Shown: positions 8,066-16,857, counted from the stretch's first letter. The stretch is DNA of 19,007 nt from Bacteroidetes bacterium UBA4408 (GCA_002389785.1 DGQS01000020.1:1-19007), one strand, 5' to 3'. Made by a program: numbers and translations. Notes: generated from the letters alone by a model not told the origin.

Positions 8066-9052
8066 ATGAAAGTATTACTCACAGGTGCAGATGGATTTTT
8101 AGGAAGCAATATCACACGTGAATTATTAAAGCAAGGATATGAAGTGCGAGCATTTCATTTGCCCAAACAACAAACCGCAACTTTGCAAGATTTGCCTATT
8201 GAGCGCTTTGAAGGAAATTTACTAAACATTCAGGATATTGAAAAAGCTCTAGAAGGATGCGATGCAATAATTCATGCAGCAGCCAGCACAAGTGTATGGC
8301 CTACACGCAATGCAACTTCATGGAAAATTAATGTAGAGGCCACTAAAAATTGCATCACCGCCGCACTTACAACAAAGGTGAAAAGATTTGTATATGTAGG
8401 TACTGCCAATTCATTTGGATTTGGTACAAAAGCAAATCCCGGAAACGAGGAAGGTGCTTACAATTGCGATCAGTATAAGTTAGACTATATGGATTCGAAA
8501 AATGCGGCACAACAACTTGTATTGAAAGCTGTAAAAGAGCAGCAATTGCCGGCCGTGATTGTAAATCCATGTTTTATGTTTGGGCCTTATGATTCAATTC
8601 CCGGTCCGGGTGCCATGATTGTTTCAATCTGCAAGAATCAAATTCCGGGTTACACCAGTGGAGGTAGAAATTATACTGCTGTTAAAGATGTGGCACAGGC
8701 AATTGTAAATGCAATAAAGCAAGGACGAATAGGGGAGTGCTACATCTTAGGAAATGCGAATTTATCCTATCATGAAATATTTGATTTAATTGCTGAAACC
8801 ACCGGATCAAAGCATCCCAAAACGCACATTCCATCACTGTTAGCCAAAACTTATGGGGGAATTAATTCTTTTGTCGGAAGAATAAGTGGGAAGGCGCCAA
8901 AGATAAGTTACCCACTAGCGCAAATAGCCTGCGATACACACTATTACAGTTCAGATAAAGCAATTCGGGAATTGGGTTTGCAACAATCCGATTTAAAACA
9001 AGCCATCGCTGAATCTTATGGCTGGTTGAAAACGAATGGTAAATTAGACTAA
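8066..9052 (+). CDS. Extended SDR, NAD-dependent epimerase/dehydratase-like oxidoreductase
   Basis: This 328-residue cytosolic enzyme has an N-terminal Rossmann fold. The glycine motif is TGADGFLGS (residues 6–14, GxxGxxG). 'IIHAAASTSVW' (68–78) is the HAAA cofactor segment. The active-site Ser is in 'GTANSFGFG' near 116, and the YxxxK pair is Tyr141 and Lys145 in 'YMDSK'. 'VNPCFMFGP' (166–174) is typical of the extended SDR substrate-side loop. The overall pattern is closest to the dihydroflavonol-4-reductase/3-beta-hydroxysteroid-dehydrogenase/HpnA-like group. I cannot name the substrate: sugar nucleotide, sterol-like or polyketide substrates are all possible. It lies 18 bases after the giant gene and may be co-transcribed with it. 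Its TAA shares bases with the TAG of the convergent glycosyltransferase gene. Confidence 0.85.
   Translation: MKVLLTGADGFLGSNITRELLKQGYEVRAFHLPKQQTATLQDLPIERFEGNLLNIQDIEKALEGCDAIIHAAASTSVWPTRNATSWKINVEATKNCITAALTTKVKRFVYVGTANSFGFGTKANPGNEEGAYNCDQYKLDYMDSKNAAQQLVLKAVKEQQLPAVIVNPCFMFGPYDSIPGPGAMIVSICKNQIPGYTSGGRNYTAVKDVAQAIVNAIKQGRIGECYILGNANLSYHEIFDLIAETTGSKHPKTHIPSLLAKTYGGINSFVGRISGKAPKISYPLAQIACDTHYYSSDKAIRELGLQQSDLKQAIAESYGWLKTNGKLD
9049..9052. other. Overlapping stop codons of convergent genes
   Basis: The plus-strand SDR gene ends with TAA at 9050–9052, and the minus-strand glycosyltransferase ends with TAG read from 9051 to 9049. Two bases are shared and there is no intergenic space, so any transcription termination must occur inside the opposing gene. 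Confidence 0.95.
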
Positions 9053-10473
9053 GTACGTGTAGCGTGAAATCCTTTGCGCTTCATTTCGCCCCAACTTTTT
9101 TTACCCACAATTAAATCGAAGTTACCACGTATGGCAGCCAAAACTAAATAAGGATGAAAAAAGATGGGCTCTATAAATATGGCCACCAATATTTTTCCTA
9201 AATCCCATTTGTTTTTGTATTGATGGTAGGTTAATTCTTCCACCACAATGGCATAAAGCGAATACACAATTGAAAAGGAATACACCAAAAACAATAAGCC
9301 CCAGAAAAATTTCCAATACACATATCCTAAAAATGCAAGTATTAAAAAGTTTAAGAAACCAACAAACTCAATAATAGGAGCAGCCCATTCAAACACCAAC
9401 CAATACGGATAACTCAGTAAGCCCAGCAACTTGTACTTAGGATTTAAAAACAATTGCTTGTGTCGGGTTAAGGTTTCGGCAGTCCCTCGCGTCCAGCGGT
9501 TGCGTTGAATACCTAAAATTTTAAGCGACTCCGGAATTTCAGTCCAGCACAGCGGTTCGGGAATGTAAACCATTTTGTATTTTTCCTTTTGTTGGTGCAT
9601 GTAAATACGCATTTTCACTACCAATTCCATGTCTTCTCCAACAGTAGTAATGTCATATCCTCCACAAGCAATAACAGTATCCTTATCAAATAAACCAAAT
9701 GCTCCCGAAATTAAAAGTAAGCCGTTGAGTCGACTCCAAGCCATGCGCCCTAATAAAAAAGCACGCAAGTATTCAACCGTTTGAATTCGGGGAACAAAGC
9801 TTTCGGGTAAATTTACTTTTACAATTTCACCATCTTTAACTTCGCACGAATTAGCAATACGCAATACTCCACCCACAGCAATAACGCGACTTTCGGTTTC
9901 TTCCAAAAAGGGTTTCACCATTCGAACAAGTGAATCTTTTTCGAGTATGCAATCCACATCCACACAGGCAATAAGCTTATGGCTGGCAATGTTAATTCCT
10001 AAATTCAGCGCATCCGATTTACCACCGTTTTCTTTATCTACAACAATTAGCTTGGCATATTTAGGATTCGTTGATTTGTAAATGGCTTTGTGAGGCTGAG
10101 TCTTTAGTTGAGGATTAATTTTAAAATCAATTTTTTCTAACTCAAAAGCTTTACGTAAAAGTTGCAAGGAATCATCGGTACTTCCATCGTTCACAATAAT
10201 AACCTCACATTTTTTATAGTGCAAGGATAGCAGGGAATGTACATTTTGAATAATGGTTGCACCTTCATTGTACGCGGGAGCAATAACTGAAATAGTAGGA
10301 GCCAAAGGCGATTCCGAAATGATACTGTAATCTACAAAACTGTTTCGCTGCAAATAAGTACGAGTTTCGTAAATCGAAAAAATAGCCAAACCGATGTAAG
10401 CAAAAATCAGCGCAGCCGTATAAATAAGTAATCCGTTTTTAAAAAATTCGGAAAGGAATTCAATTATTTCCAT
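9049..10473 (-). CDS. Membrane-bound processive-type family 2 glycosyltransferase (PgaC/BcsA-like)
   Basis: This 474-residue inner-membrane enzyme has one N-terminal membrane segment (about 14–34) and a cytosolic GT-A domain (about 60–330). Several hydrophobic C-terminal segments follow (about 350–410 and 427–447). Motifs in order are APAYNE (65–70), VNDGSTDDS (94–102), GGKSDALN (150–157), the metal-binding DVD (172–174), GAFGLF (257–262), GED (279–281, the TED-like catalytic base position) and QRNRW (323–327, QxxRW). This set marks processive synthases such as PNAG synthase PgaC, hyaluronan synthase and cellulose synthase. Product and donor cannot be read from sequence. There is no PilZ domain, so no direct c-di-GMP site is visible. 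It is the last gene of a four-gene unit and starts 3 bases after the HEAT gene's stop. Confidence 0.88.
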   Translation of the reverse strand: MEIIEFLSEFFKNGLLIYTAALIFAYIGLAIFSIYETRTYLQRNSFVDYSIISESPLAPTISVIAPAYNEGATIIQNVHSLLSLHYKKCEVIIVNDGSTDDSLQLLRKAFELEKIDFKINPQLKTQPHKAIYKSTNPKYAKLIVVDKENGGKSDALNLGINIASHKLIACVDVDCILEKDSLVRMVKPFLEETESRVIAVGGVLRIANSCEVKDGEIVKVNLPESFVPRIQTVEYLRAFLLGRMAWSRLNGLLLISGAFGLFDKDTVIACGGYDITTVGEDMELVVKMRIYMHQQKEKYKMVYIPEPLCWTEIPESLKILGIQRNRWTRGTAETLTRHKQLFLNPKYKLLGLLSYPYWLVFEWAAPIIEFVGFLNFLILAFLGYVYWKFFWGLLFLVYSFSIVYSLYAIVVEELTYHQYKNKWDLGKILVAIFIEPIFFHPYLVLAAIRGNFDLIVGKKSWGEMKRKGFHATRT

Positions 10474-10476
10474 ACG

Positions 10477-11616
10477 TTAATTCGTTTCGGCTAAAGCGTG
10501 TTTAATAATATCGCGTGCTGCGTTGTCGGCATAAGTGGTAAATATTTCGCCAATAAATTCTCGTCCTTTATCACCTACCGAAACAATGGCTTTAGCAGCT
10601 GCCAAACTAATGTCGTAATCTTCGGAAAGTAATTGAAGCTCTAAAAAAGAAAAATCTTTTGGTTTAAAAATTCCCATTAAACATTTTAATACTTGTATTT
10701 TAAATTCTTTGGCATCGCGGTAATACTGAGTTTTAATTAAACTAATTGCATTCTCATCGTGCAAGGTTCCAATCGTTTCAACCGCTTGTATTCGCACTTT
10801 TAAACTGCGATGTGTGAGCGCTATTTCAACATTTTTACTGTCTTTCATACTCTGAAAGTGACGAATAAGTTTCAACGAAAAAATAACCACTGTGTCGTTG
10901 CTTGACTTGAGCCACTTACTAAAATCAGGCAAGTTCGAAACTTCCTTGTTTGATAGTATGTGCAAAAATTTAAGTTGCTGCCACTCCGAAATAGGGTAGG
11001 TGGTATCGTCTAAAAACCGCAAAGCATCAAAGTTGGCAAGTTTTACCAAAGCAGTTTGTGCTTCGGTACGCAGCAAATCTTTTGAATGATTGCTATAGCG
11101 TTTAATATCCTCATTGGCATCGGCATAATCCATATCAGCCAGCTCCTGAATGCCTTTGGCTTTAATGTACCAGCGCCAGCTATTGAGTTTTTTTAAGGAA
11201 TACTCAGGTAAATCGTGTAGCAAGTAAATTTCACGCAAATTCATGGCGGCTTTGCCACTGAGGGTTTTATAAATTGAAATTAATTCATTAATTAAAATAT
11301 TGCGGTGTTCGTTTTTTAGAAAACGATGGTTGGTATAGCTTTTTATTAATCGATTGGTTTCCCCTTCAAATGCAAACGATTTTATACGTCCTTGCATAAT
11401 GGAGTTTACCAGTTTTTCAATCTCGTTGCGCAATTGGGTTGCTTTCTTGCGTTTCCAGCTAATGTATATTCGGCGAAATAAAAGAAACACGATAAAGCCA
11501 ACAGATAGTATTGTAAAAATCCATCCAAAAAGCAAAATTACTTTCAATACTCCCGGAGAAGTATCGTAAAACTCGCTAATGAATTTAATAAAAAGCAAAT
11601 TGGTTGCTGTATTCAC
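10477..11616 (-). CDS. Membrane-anchored HEAT-repeat protein
   Basis: This 379-residue protein has a single hydrophobic helix (about residues 22–47) followed by a basic stretch 'RRIYISWKRKKA', predicting an N-terminal anchor with a cytosolic body. The rest is helical, with HEAT-like repeats visible as 'LRTEAQTALVKL', 'LKVRIQAVETIGTL', 'EFKIQVLKCLMGI' and 'YDISLAAAKAIVSVG'. Such repeats are protein-interaction surfaces and no catalytic motif is seen. The start is GTG at 11616, since the next in-frame Met lies beyond the membrane segment. The gene begins 19 bases after the CotH gene and ends 3 bases before the glycosyltransferase. A role as an assembly or regulatory partner of the synthase at the inner membrane is inferred from position. 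Confidence 0.75.
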   Translation of the reverse strand: MNTATNLLFIKFISEFYDTSPGVLKVILLFGWIFTILSVGFIVFLLFRRIYISWKRKKATQLRNEIEKLVNSIMQGRIKSFAFEGETNRLIKSYTNHRFLKNEHRNILINELISIYKTLSGKAAMNLREIYLLHDLPEYSLKKLNSWRWYIKAKGIQELADMDYADANEDIKRYSNHSKDLLRTEAQTALVKLANFDALRFLDDTTYPISEWQQLKFLHILSNKEVSNLPDFSKWLKSSNDTVVIFSLKLIRHFQSMKDSKNVEIALTHRSLKVRIQAVETIGTLHDENAISLIKTQYYRDAKEFKIQVLKCLMGIFKPKDFSFLELQLLSEDYDISLAAAKAIVSVGDKGREFIGEIFTTYADNAARDIIKHALAETN

Positions 11617-11635
11617 TGTTGTGCTATTCGTTGAT

Positions 11636-12940
11636 TTAGTTAAGTACTTTATATGTAGTAAGCTGTTGCTGTACTGCTGTTTTTCTCATTTTCACAAATT
11701 CTGTCAATCCCGGAATGTATGCTCCCGGATCGTTTTTATCGCCACCGGTTGTACTACAGTTTTGATCAAATTCTTCGTTGCTGTATTCTTTTTTATCATC
11801 CAAGTAAACTGCTTCTTTAATTAAGCTTTGATACCGTTTAATTTGTGCAAGTAATTTTTCTTCATTCAAGCAAATGTCAGATAAATCGGAAAGCAACATT
11901 AAATATCTTTTTTGTAAAGAAGCATTCTTATTTAAACATAAATTGGCAAGCGGATAACTACTATTGGCATAAGTAATCGGGAAATTTACTACTTCGCTAT
12001 AGGTATATTTTGGATTCCATGCGGCATAGCTGTAATTGTAATCGTAATTAATCCAATTTACTTTAGCTGTGGTTGAATCAAAATAGAGGTAATAATTGTG
12101 AGGGTACATCATGTTGTAGGCATCAACATTCACTAACAAATTATTAATTGCCCAGGTTTTTAAGCAATTGTCGAGTGCAAAAGTGCTATCGAGTTCAGCA
12201 AGCTCTGTGCTGTCTTCTAGGGCTTTATTTATCAACGCAATAAAATTTTCCAAGTCGCTCCATTCATTGGCTTTCTTGTTGTTTTTTTTGCGGTAATTTC
12301 TTTGATAATCAAGTTTGTTCTCTTTCAACTCTAATGTACCATTAGGCTCACCTATGAATAAATTACCTTTTGCAGTTCCAAAATTTCGTTTCAAAAAGGC
12401 TTTTCCTATATCTTCTACCAACAAATAAACACCCCAATACTCTCCGTTAATATACACTTTAGCATACGCGCTTTTAGGAGCCGGTAAGCCCGCTTCAAGC
12501 ATATAATCTAACGATAATTTTTCGCGCATCAGTGTTGGGTCTTTATAATTATTATTTAAATTAAAACGAGTTATTCCTTTATAGTTTTGTTTTTTTGTAA
12601 AGCAATTCAAATTCAGTTTAAACGATTTCTTTTGTCCTTTTGTAAAGTCGTATGACGACTCTCCTTTAAATCGTAGTCCTACGTCTTTTAGTTCGGTGCC
12701 ATCTATTACCACATTCCCTTTAAGATACGTATTTACTTCGAGCGAATCTTTTAATTTTTTGTTGAGCACCAGCGTATCCCAAAAATTATCCGACGCAAAA
12801 TTTAGGTGAATTTCGTGCAAATGTGTATCGTCAAACAAGTCGCCTTTGAACACATTATACTGTGGTTTTTCAGGACTACAAGCAGAAAAAAGCAAGCAAA
12901 CAAAGAACGTTTTAACTATATTGGTAAAATAAAATTTCAT
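11636..12940 (-). CDS. CotH-family protein with lipoprotein signal
   Basis: This 434-residue protein begins with a hydrophobic leader ending in a lipobox, 'LFSAC' (Cys21), so it is probably lipid-anchored in the envelope. CotH-family blocks are clear: 'GLRFKGESS' (88–96), 'KKSFKLNLN' (104–112), 'NNYKDPTLMREKLSLDYM' (130–147), 'YINGEYWGVYLLVEDI' (163–178), 'NVDAYN' (271–276), 'HNYYLYFD' (281–288) and 'NYDYNY' (298–303). CotH of Bacillus is an atypical protein kinase acting on spore-coat proteins. Asp273 and Asp300 occupy positions where the family keeps acidic residues. The first Asp of the usual WDxD block appears as Asn298. An exported CotH has no obvious ATP supply, so kinase activity is uncertain. 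Its start is one base after the YaiO-type gene's stop, in a tight operon. Confidence 0.85.
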   Translation of the reverse strand: MKFYFTNIVKTFFVCLLFSACSPEKPQYNVFKGDLFDDTHLHEIHLNFASDNFWDTLVLNKKLKDSLEVNTYLKGNVVIDGTELKDVGLRFKGESSYDFTKGQKKSFKLNLNCFTKKQNYKGITRFNLNNNYKDPTLMREKLSLDYMLEAGLPAPKSAYAKVYINGEYWGVYLLVEDIGKAFLKRNFGTAKGNLFIGEPNGTLELKENKLDYQRNYRKKNNKKANEWSDLENFIALINKALEDSTELAELDSTFALDNCLKTWAINNLLVNVDAYNMMYPHNYYLYFDSTTAKVNWINYDYNYSYAAWNPKYTYSEVVNFPITYANSSYPLANLCLNKNASLQKRYLMLLSDLSDICLNEEKLLAQIKRYQSLIKEAVYLDDKKEYSNEEFDQNCSTTGGDKNDPGAYIPGLTEFVKMRKTAVQQQLTTYKVLN

Positions 12941-12941
12941 C

Positions 12942-14183
12942 TCAAAACTGATACTTTATACCTGTGTCAAGTGTAAATTGAAAAAGATATTGTTGGGTAT
13001 CAAATGGAACTTGCAAGCGGGTAAATTCGGTACCCAATTGAAATCCGAAACCATTATAAAAAGTTTTCACCCATTGTAAACGAGCAGTTTGTGATTTTAA
13101 AAAAAAGTAGGAATCAAAATTCAATGCATTGTTTGAATTTTCGGGCGATACTCCCTGACCAAGTGTGAGGGTAATGTAGTTAAATTCGTCTTTAAAGAAG
13201 CGGCGTGCAAATACAAAAACCGATTCGCCGGTTTTTTGTTTGGTAGGTGTAATATATACTCTACCGTTAAATAAATACTTTCCGGTATATACATTTAAAG
13301 AGGCAGTGTAAGTTAACAAGTCGTTCGACACAAAATCCATGTAACGTATGCCTCCTGAAGCTGTAAACATTTTTGAAAAGGTATAAAATAATTCAGCTCC
13401 AAACTTGTGTTTTGGGAACAAGGTATTGTCGGCCGAAAAACCATAATTTAAGAATCCAGATAAACGTTTCGTTAAGCGGGGATAAAAATCGGCTTCGTAT
13501 TGCAATCCGTTACTTCCAAATCGATTTGCCCAATTAACACGGGCTAGCACAGGACCAACCAAAGTAATGCGTTTGTATTCAACCGAGAAAAGATTACGCG
13601 GAGTGTATATTTTACTAAAACGATCGTGCAAATTGTAAAGTGCAAACTGGTTTTGACGTTTCAATCGAGTAAGTTCCTGAATAAGCGATTTAGCTGTTGA
13701 ATTTTCAGGATCGAGTTGAGTAATCGTAGCCAGTGTTTTCTCTGCATCCTTATAGCGTTTAAGTTGCATCTGTGCTTTTGCTTTATTCAACAGCAAGTCA
13801 ATTTGATTGGGATTCACCCTCAGTCCTTTTTCAGCAAATAATATGGCATCTTCGTATTGATTGTTCCACAAGGAATTGTCGGTAATAGCTTTAAAAGCAT
13901 CCATATTATCAGGACTTTCAGCTAAAATCTTTTCTAGTAAACTTTGAGCTTCGCTATAATTTTTATCCCAGGAATAAATGCGGGCTTTCAGCAATTTTAC
14001 TTCAGTATATAAAGGGTAATTTTTTAGGATGGTATCGCATTGTTCATGCGCCAATTGATGGTTGCTACCAAATGCATTGATGCGTGCCTGCTCGTATAAG
14101 GAGTCGGCATTTAGCGACACTTGTGCAACTGAAAATAGTGGAAATAAAAGCAGTAAAAGGTATAGCTTTCTTGGGTGTTTCAT
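12942..14183 (-). CDS. YaiO-type outer-membrane protein: TPR domain plus beta-barrel
   Basis: This 413-residue protein has a signal peptide 'LYLLLLLFPLFSVA' with cleavage likely near residue 20. TPR-like helices cover about 25–175 (for example 'YSEAQSLLEKILAESPDN' and 'YKDAEKTLATITQLDPEN'). The second half (about 180–413) alternates short amphipathic strands and ends in aromatic 'YQF', as outer-membrane barrels do. 'GQGVSPEN' near 342–349 matches the YaiO family block. A periplasmic TPR region joined to a barrel is also the layout of the PNAG exporter PgaA, although this protein is about half that length. It is the first gene of the unit and reads toward CotH, HEAT and glycosyltransferase. 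A role as the export pore for the polymer made by the last gene is inferred. Confidence 0.85.
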   Translation of the reverse strand: MKHPRKLYLLLLLFPLFSVAQVSLNADSLYEQARINAFGSNHQLAHEQCDTILKNYPLYTEVKLLKARIYSWDKNYSEAQSLLEKILAESPDNMDAFKAITDNSLWNNQYEDAILFAEKGLRVNPNQIDLLLNKAKAQMQLKRYKDAEKTLATITQLDPENSTAKSLIQELTRLKRQNQFALYNLHDRFSKIYTPRNLFSVEYKRITLVGPVLARVNWANRFGSNGLQYEADFYPRLTKRLSGFLNYGFSADNTLFPKHKFGAELFYTFSKMFTASGGIRYMDFVSNDLLTYTASLNVYTGKYLFNGRVYITPTKQKTGESVFVFARRFFKDEFNYITLTLGQGVSPENSNNALNFDSYFFLKSQTARLQWVKTFYNGFGFQLGTEFTRLQVPFDTQQYLFQFTLDTGIKYQF

Positions 14184-14190
14184 ACTTTGG

Positions 14191-14236
14191 TTTTAGCAAT
14201 AGGCAAGCCTTTTTAACAGCATGGTGATTGCTAAAA
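14191..14236. repeat. Perfect 10-base inverted repeat upstream of the YaiO-type gene
   Basis: TTTTAGCAAT (14191–14200) and ATTGCTAAAA (14227–14236) are exact reverse complements 26 bases apart. A smaller dyad AGGCAAGCCT (14201–14210) abuts the left arm. The structure ends 7 bases before the YaiO-type start codon. It could be a DNA operator or a leader hairpin that affects translation of the first gene. No T-run follows a GC stem, so it is not a typical terminator. Confidence 0.7.
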
Positions 14237-14267
14237 TTTTGTGTTTTTCTAGTAATTATTTGATGCT

Positions 14268-14275
14268 CAAAAGTA
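14268..14275 (-). promoter_or_regulatory. Candidate -7 box for the YaiO–CotH–HEAT–glycosyltransferase operon
   Basis: On the minus strand this reads TACTTTTG, an exact TAnnTTTG match. The nearest upstream TTTG (minus strand, 14292–14289) is only 13 bases away, shorter than the usual 17–23, so the -33 half is unsupported. A start a few bases downstream would give a leader of roughly 75–80 bases that contains the inverted repeat. Confidence 0.4.
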
Positions 14276-14538
14276 ATTTAATTTTAAACAAATCTTATTT
14301 TTTTTTCACTTTTCAAAACGAAGACTTTGATTTTTCTACGTGTCAACAGCATATAAGGTTACAAAGATGGATGCAACAGTAAATTTGAAATGGTTGCGGA
14401 TGATTGCACAGCGTAAAAATTGAGCAGTACTTTTTGTTAAAATTAGGCGAGAGGAACACAAATTATGCTTAAAATATGCAGCAAGTTATTGTGAATCAGA
14501 ACACCCGAAAAAGTGCTGGTGTCAATAGCCAAAAATGT

Positions 14539-14546
14539 TATCTTCG
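14539..14546 (+). promoter_or_regulatory. Candidate -7 box for maeB
   Basis: TATCTTCG followed by C is one base from TATCTTTGC, a common Bacteroidota -7 sequence. It ends 19 bases before the maeB ATG, implying a short leader. A TGG-containing stretch near 14516–14521 lies at a plausible -33 distance but is not a good TTG match. Confidence 0.5.
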
Positions 14547-14565
14547 CAGGTCGAAATAAAAAAAG

Positions 14566-16857
14566 ATGGCTAAGATTAAAAAGCAGGATGCCCTAGACTA
14601 CCATGCACAAGGGCGCCCCGGAAAAATAGAGGTAGTACCTACCAAACCCTACAATTCGCAACGTGATTTATCGCTTGCTTATTCTCCGGGTGTTGCAGAG
14701 CCTTGTTTGGAAATTGCAAAAACGCCCGAAGACGTTTATAAATACACAGCCAAAGGTAACCTGGTTGCAGTTATTTCAAACGGAACAGCGGTTCTAGGAT
14801 TGGGAAATATAGGAGCTGCGGCATCTAAACCGGTAATGGAGGGGAAGGGTTTATTATTTAAAATATTCGCCGATATTGATGTATTCGACATAGAAATTGA
14901 TGCCACTGATGTGGATCATTTTGTAAAAACTGTAAAGGCTATTGCTCCAACATTTGGCGGTATTAATTTGGAAGATATTAAGTCGCCCGAATGCTTTGAA
15001 ATTGAAAAGCGCTTAAAAGCTGAACTCGATATTCCCTTAATGCACGACGATCAACACGGAACTGCCATTATATCAGGTGCTGCACTTATTAATGCCTTAG
15101 AAATAGCCGGAAAAAAAATCAACGAAGTACGCATTGTAGTTAATGGAGCAGGAGCTTCGGCAATTTCTTGTTCAAAAATATATTTGGCACTGGGAGCAAA
15201 CCTCGATAATCTGATTATGCTCGACAGTAGCGGGGTGATTAGTAAAGCCCGAACCGATTTAGATGAAAATAAACGGCAGTTTGCAAGTGCAACACAGCTT
15301 AAAACCTTGGCAGAAGCGATGGAAGGCGCCGATGTGTTTATTGGTTTAAGTAAGGGAAATGTGGTGAATCAAGACATGATTCGCAGTATGGCTAAAAATC
15401 CGATTGTATTTGCCTTGGCCAATCCCGATCCTGAAATATCATACGAGGATGCGATTGCTGCACGTGAAGATATTATTATTGCTACCGGTCGTAGCGATCA
15501 TCCTAATCAGGTAAATAATGTACTGGGTTTTCCCTTTATTTTTAGGGGAGCATTGGATGTGCGAGCCACCTGTATTAACGAGGAAATGAAGCTGGCTGCA
15601 ATTTATGCCTTAGCAGCTTTGGCCAAAGAACCGGTTCCGGAGGCGGTGAACTTAGCTTATAATGCACGCAACATCACTTTTGGCAAAACGTACATCATAC
15701 CTAAACCTGTTGATTCACGTTTAATATACACAGTAGCTCCGGCTGTTGCTCGTGCAGCAATTGATAGTGGAGTTGCTAAGCGTCCTGTTAAAGATTGGGA
15801 AGCCTACAAAGCCTATCTAATTAACCGAATGGGGCTCGATCATAAGTTAATGAAAAATGTGACTATTCGCGCCAAGCAAGATCCACAGCGGGTTTTATTT
15901 GCCGAAGCCGATCATTATAAAATTCTAAAAGCGGCACAACAAGCGCGTGATGAAGGTGTTTGTACACCGGTTTTTTTAGGCGATCGTGATAAAATACTTG
16001 CCTTGATTCGTGAAAATAATCTGGATCTTGAAAATGCTGAAATTATTGATCCGCGTAGTCAAAGCGAAGATAAACGTAGAAATTATTTTGGGGATTTATT
16101 TTTTGAAAATCGACGAAGAAAAGGGTTTACCTTGTTTGAAGCCCGAAAAATTATGCGCGAACGGAATCATTTCGGGGCAATGATGCTTCAAACCGGTGAG
16201 GTAGACGCATTAATTTCAGGTTTAACCCGCAAGTATCCCGACACTATTCGTCCGGGATTACAGATTATTGGTACCCTTCCGGGAATTAACCGTGTAGCCG
16301 GAATGTACATCATTGTAAATAAAAAAGGACCATTCTTTTTTGCCGATACAACCATCAACATAAATCCGACTGCTGAAGAGCTGGTTGATATTACTTTGCT
16401 TACTGCCAGTGCAGTTCGAAAGTTTGGTATTGTTCCGAGAGTAGCTTTGCTTTCGTATTCTAATTTCGGTTCAAGTGATGGAGAAGAATCAAAGAAAATG
16501 CGAAAGGCAGTGGCAATTTTGCATGAAAAGTATCCGGATTTAATAGTCGATGGTGAACTTCAAGCAAATTTTGCCTTAAATACGGAACTGATTGGAGAAC
16601 AATTCCCTTTTTCAGAATTGGGTAAAACATCCGCGAATACCCTTATTTTTCCAAACTTATCTTCAGGAAATATTGCCTACAAACTGATGCAGGAAATGGC
16701 AGGTGCGGAAGCAATTGGTCCGGTATTGCTTGGCTTAAACAAATCGATGCACATTTTGCAATTGGGTAGCAGCGTGCGCGAAATAATTAACATGATTACC
16801 ATTTCGGTGGTAGATGCACAATCAAAAAAACAAGCTATTTATGATTACGCACATTGA
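14566..16857 (+). CDS. maeB: NADP-dependent malic enzyme with C-terminal phosphotransacetylase-like domain
   Basis: This 763-residue cytosolic enzyme converts malate to pyruvate and CO2 with reduction of NAD(P). The malic part (about 1–430) shows 'YSPGVAEPC' (39–47), metal ligands in 'LEDI' (135–138) and 'HDDQHGT' (160–166), the nucleotide-binding '[12 protein letters not shown]' (191–202) and 'ALANPDPE' (283–290). The C-terminal part (about 433–763) is a phosphotransacetylase-like domain with 'RVLFAEADH', '[17 protein letters not shown]' near 691–707 and 'GPVLLGL'. In MaeB-type hybrids this domain is usually regulatory (acetyl-CoA response) rather than catalytic. Length is normal for the hybrid family (about 750–770). 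Cofactor preference is assigned from family, not from a residue I can read. The gene overlaps the start of ruvA by 17 bases. Confidence 0.95.
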   Translation: MAKIKKQDALDYHAQGRPGKIEVVPTKPYNSQRDLSLAYSPGVAEPCLEIAKTPEDVYKYTAKGNLVAVISNGTAVLGLGNIGAAASKPVMEGKGLLFKIFADIDVFDIEIDATDVDHFVKTVKAIAPTFGGINLEDIKSPECFEIEKRLKAELDIPLMHDDQHGTAIISGAALINALEIAGKKINEVRIVVNGAGASAISCSKIYLALGANLDNLIMLDSSGVISKARTDLDENKRQFASATQLKTLAEAMEGADVFIGLSKGNVVNQDMIRSMAKNPIVFALANPDPEISYEDAIAAREDIIIATGRSDHPNQVNNVLGFPFIFRGALDVRATCINEEMKLAAIYALAALAKEPVPEAVNLAYNARNITFGKTYIIPKPVDSRLIYTVAPAVARAAIDSGVAKRPVKDWEAYKAYLINRMGLDHKLMKNVTIRAKQDPQRVLFAEADHYKILKAAQQARDEGVCTPVFLGDRDKILALIRENNLDLENAEIIDPRSQSEDKRRNYFGDLFFENRRRKGFTLFEARKIMRERNHFGAMMLQTGEVDALISGLTRKYPDTIRPGLQIIGTLPGINRVAGMYIIVNKKGPFFFADTTININPTAEELVDITLLTASAVRKFGIVPRVALLSYSNFGSSDGEESKKMRKAVAILHEKYPDLIVDGELQANFALNTELIGEQFPFSELGKTSANTLIFPNLSSGNIAYKLMQEMAGAEAIGPVLLGLNKSMHILQLGSSVREIINMITISVVDAQSKKQAIYDYAH

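Larger units (their letters stand above)
14184..14565. other. Divergent intergenic promoter region
   Basis: These 382 bases lie between the minus-strand YaiO–glycosyltransferase operon and maeB. They hold an inverted repeat just upstream of the YaiO-type gene, a TAnnTTTG box for each direction, and an A/T-rich middle with T-runs around 14296–14306. I see no gene in the central part (about 14300–14500). Confidence 0.7.

Noticed and set aside
11579..11824. 81-codon plus-strand frame at the HEAT–CotH junction
   Set aside because: It spans the boundary of two well-supported minus-strand genes and has no recognisable motif.
16814..16840. Longer ruvA start at the upstream ATG
   Set aside because: It adds nine residues with no counterpart in RuvA. 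The ATG at 16841 aligns directly with the family N-terminus.
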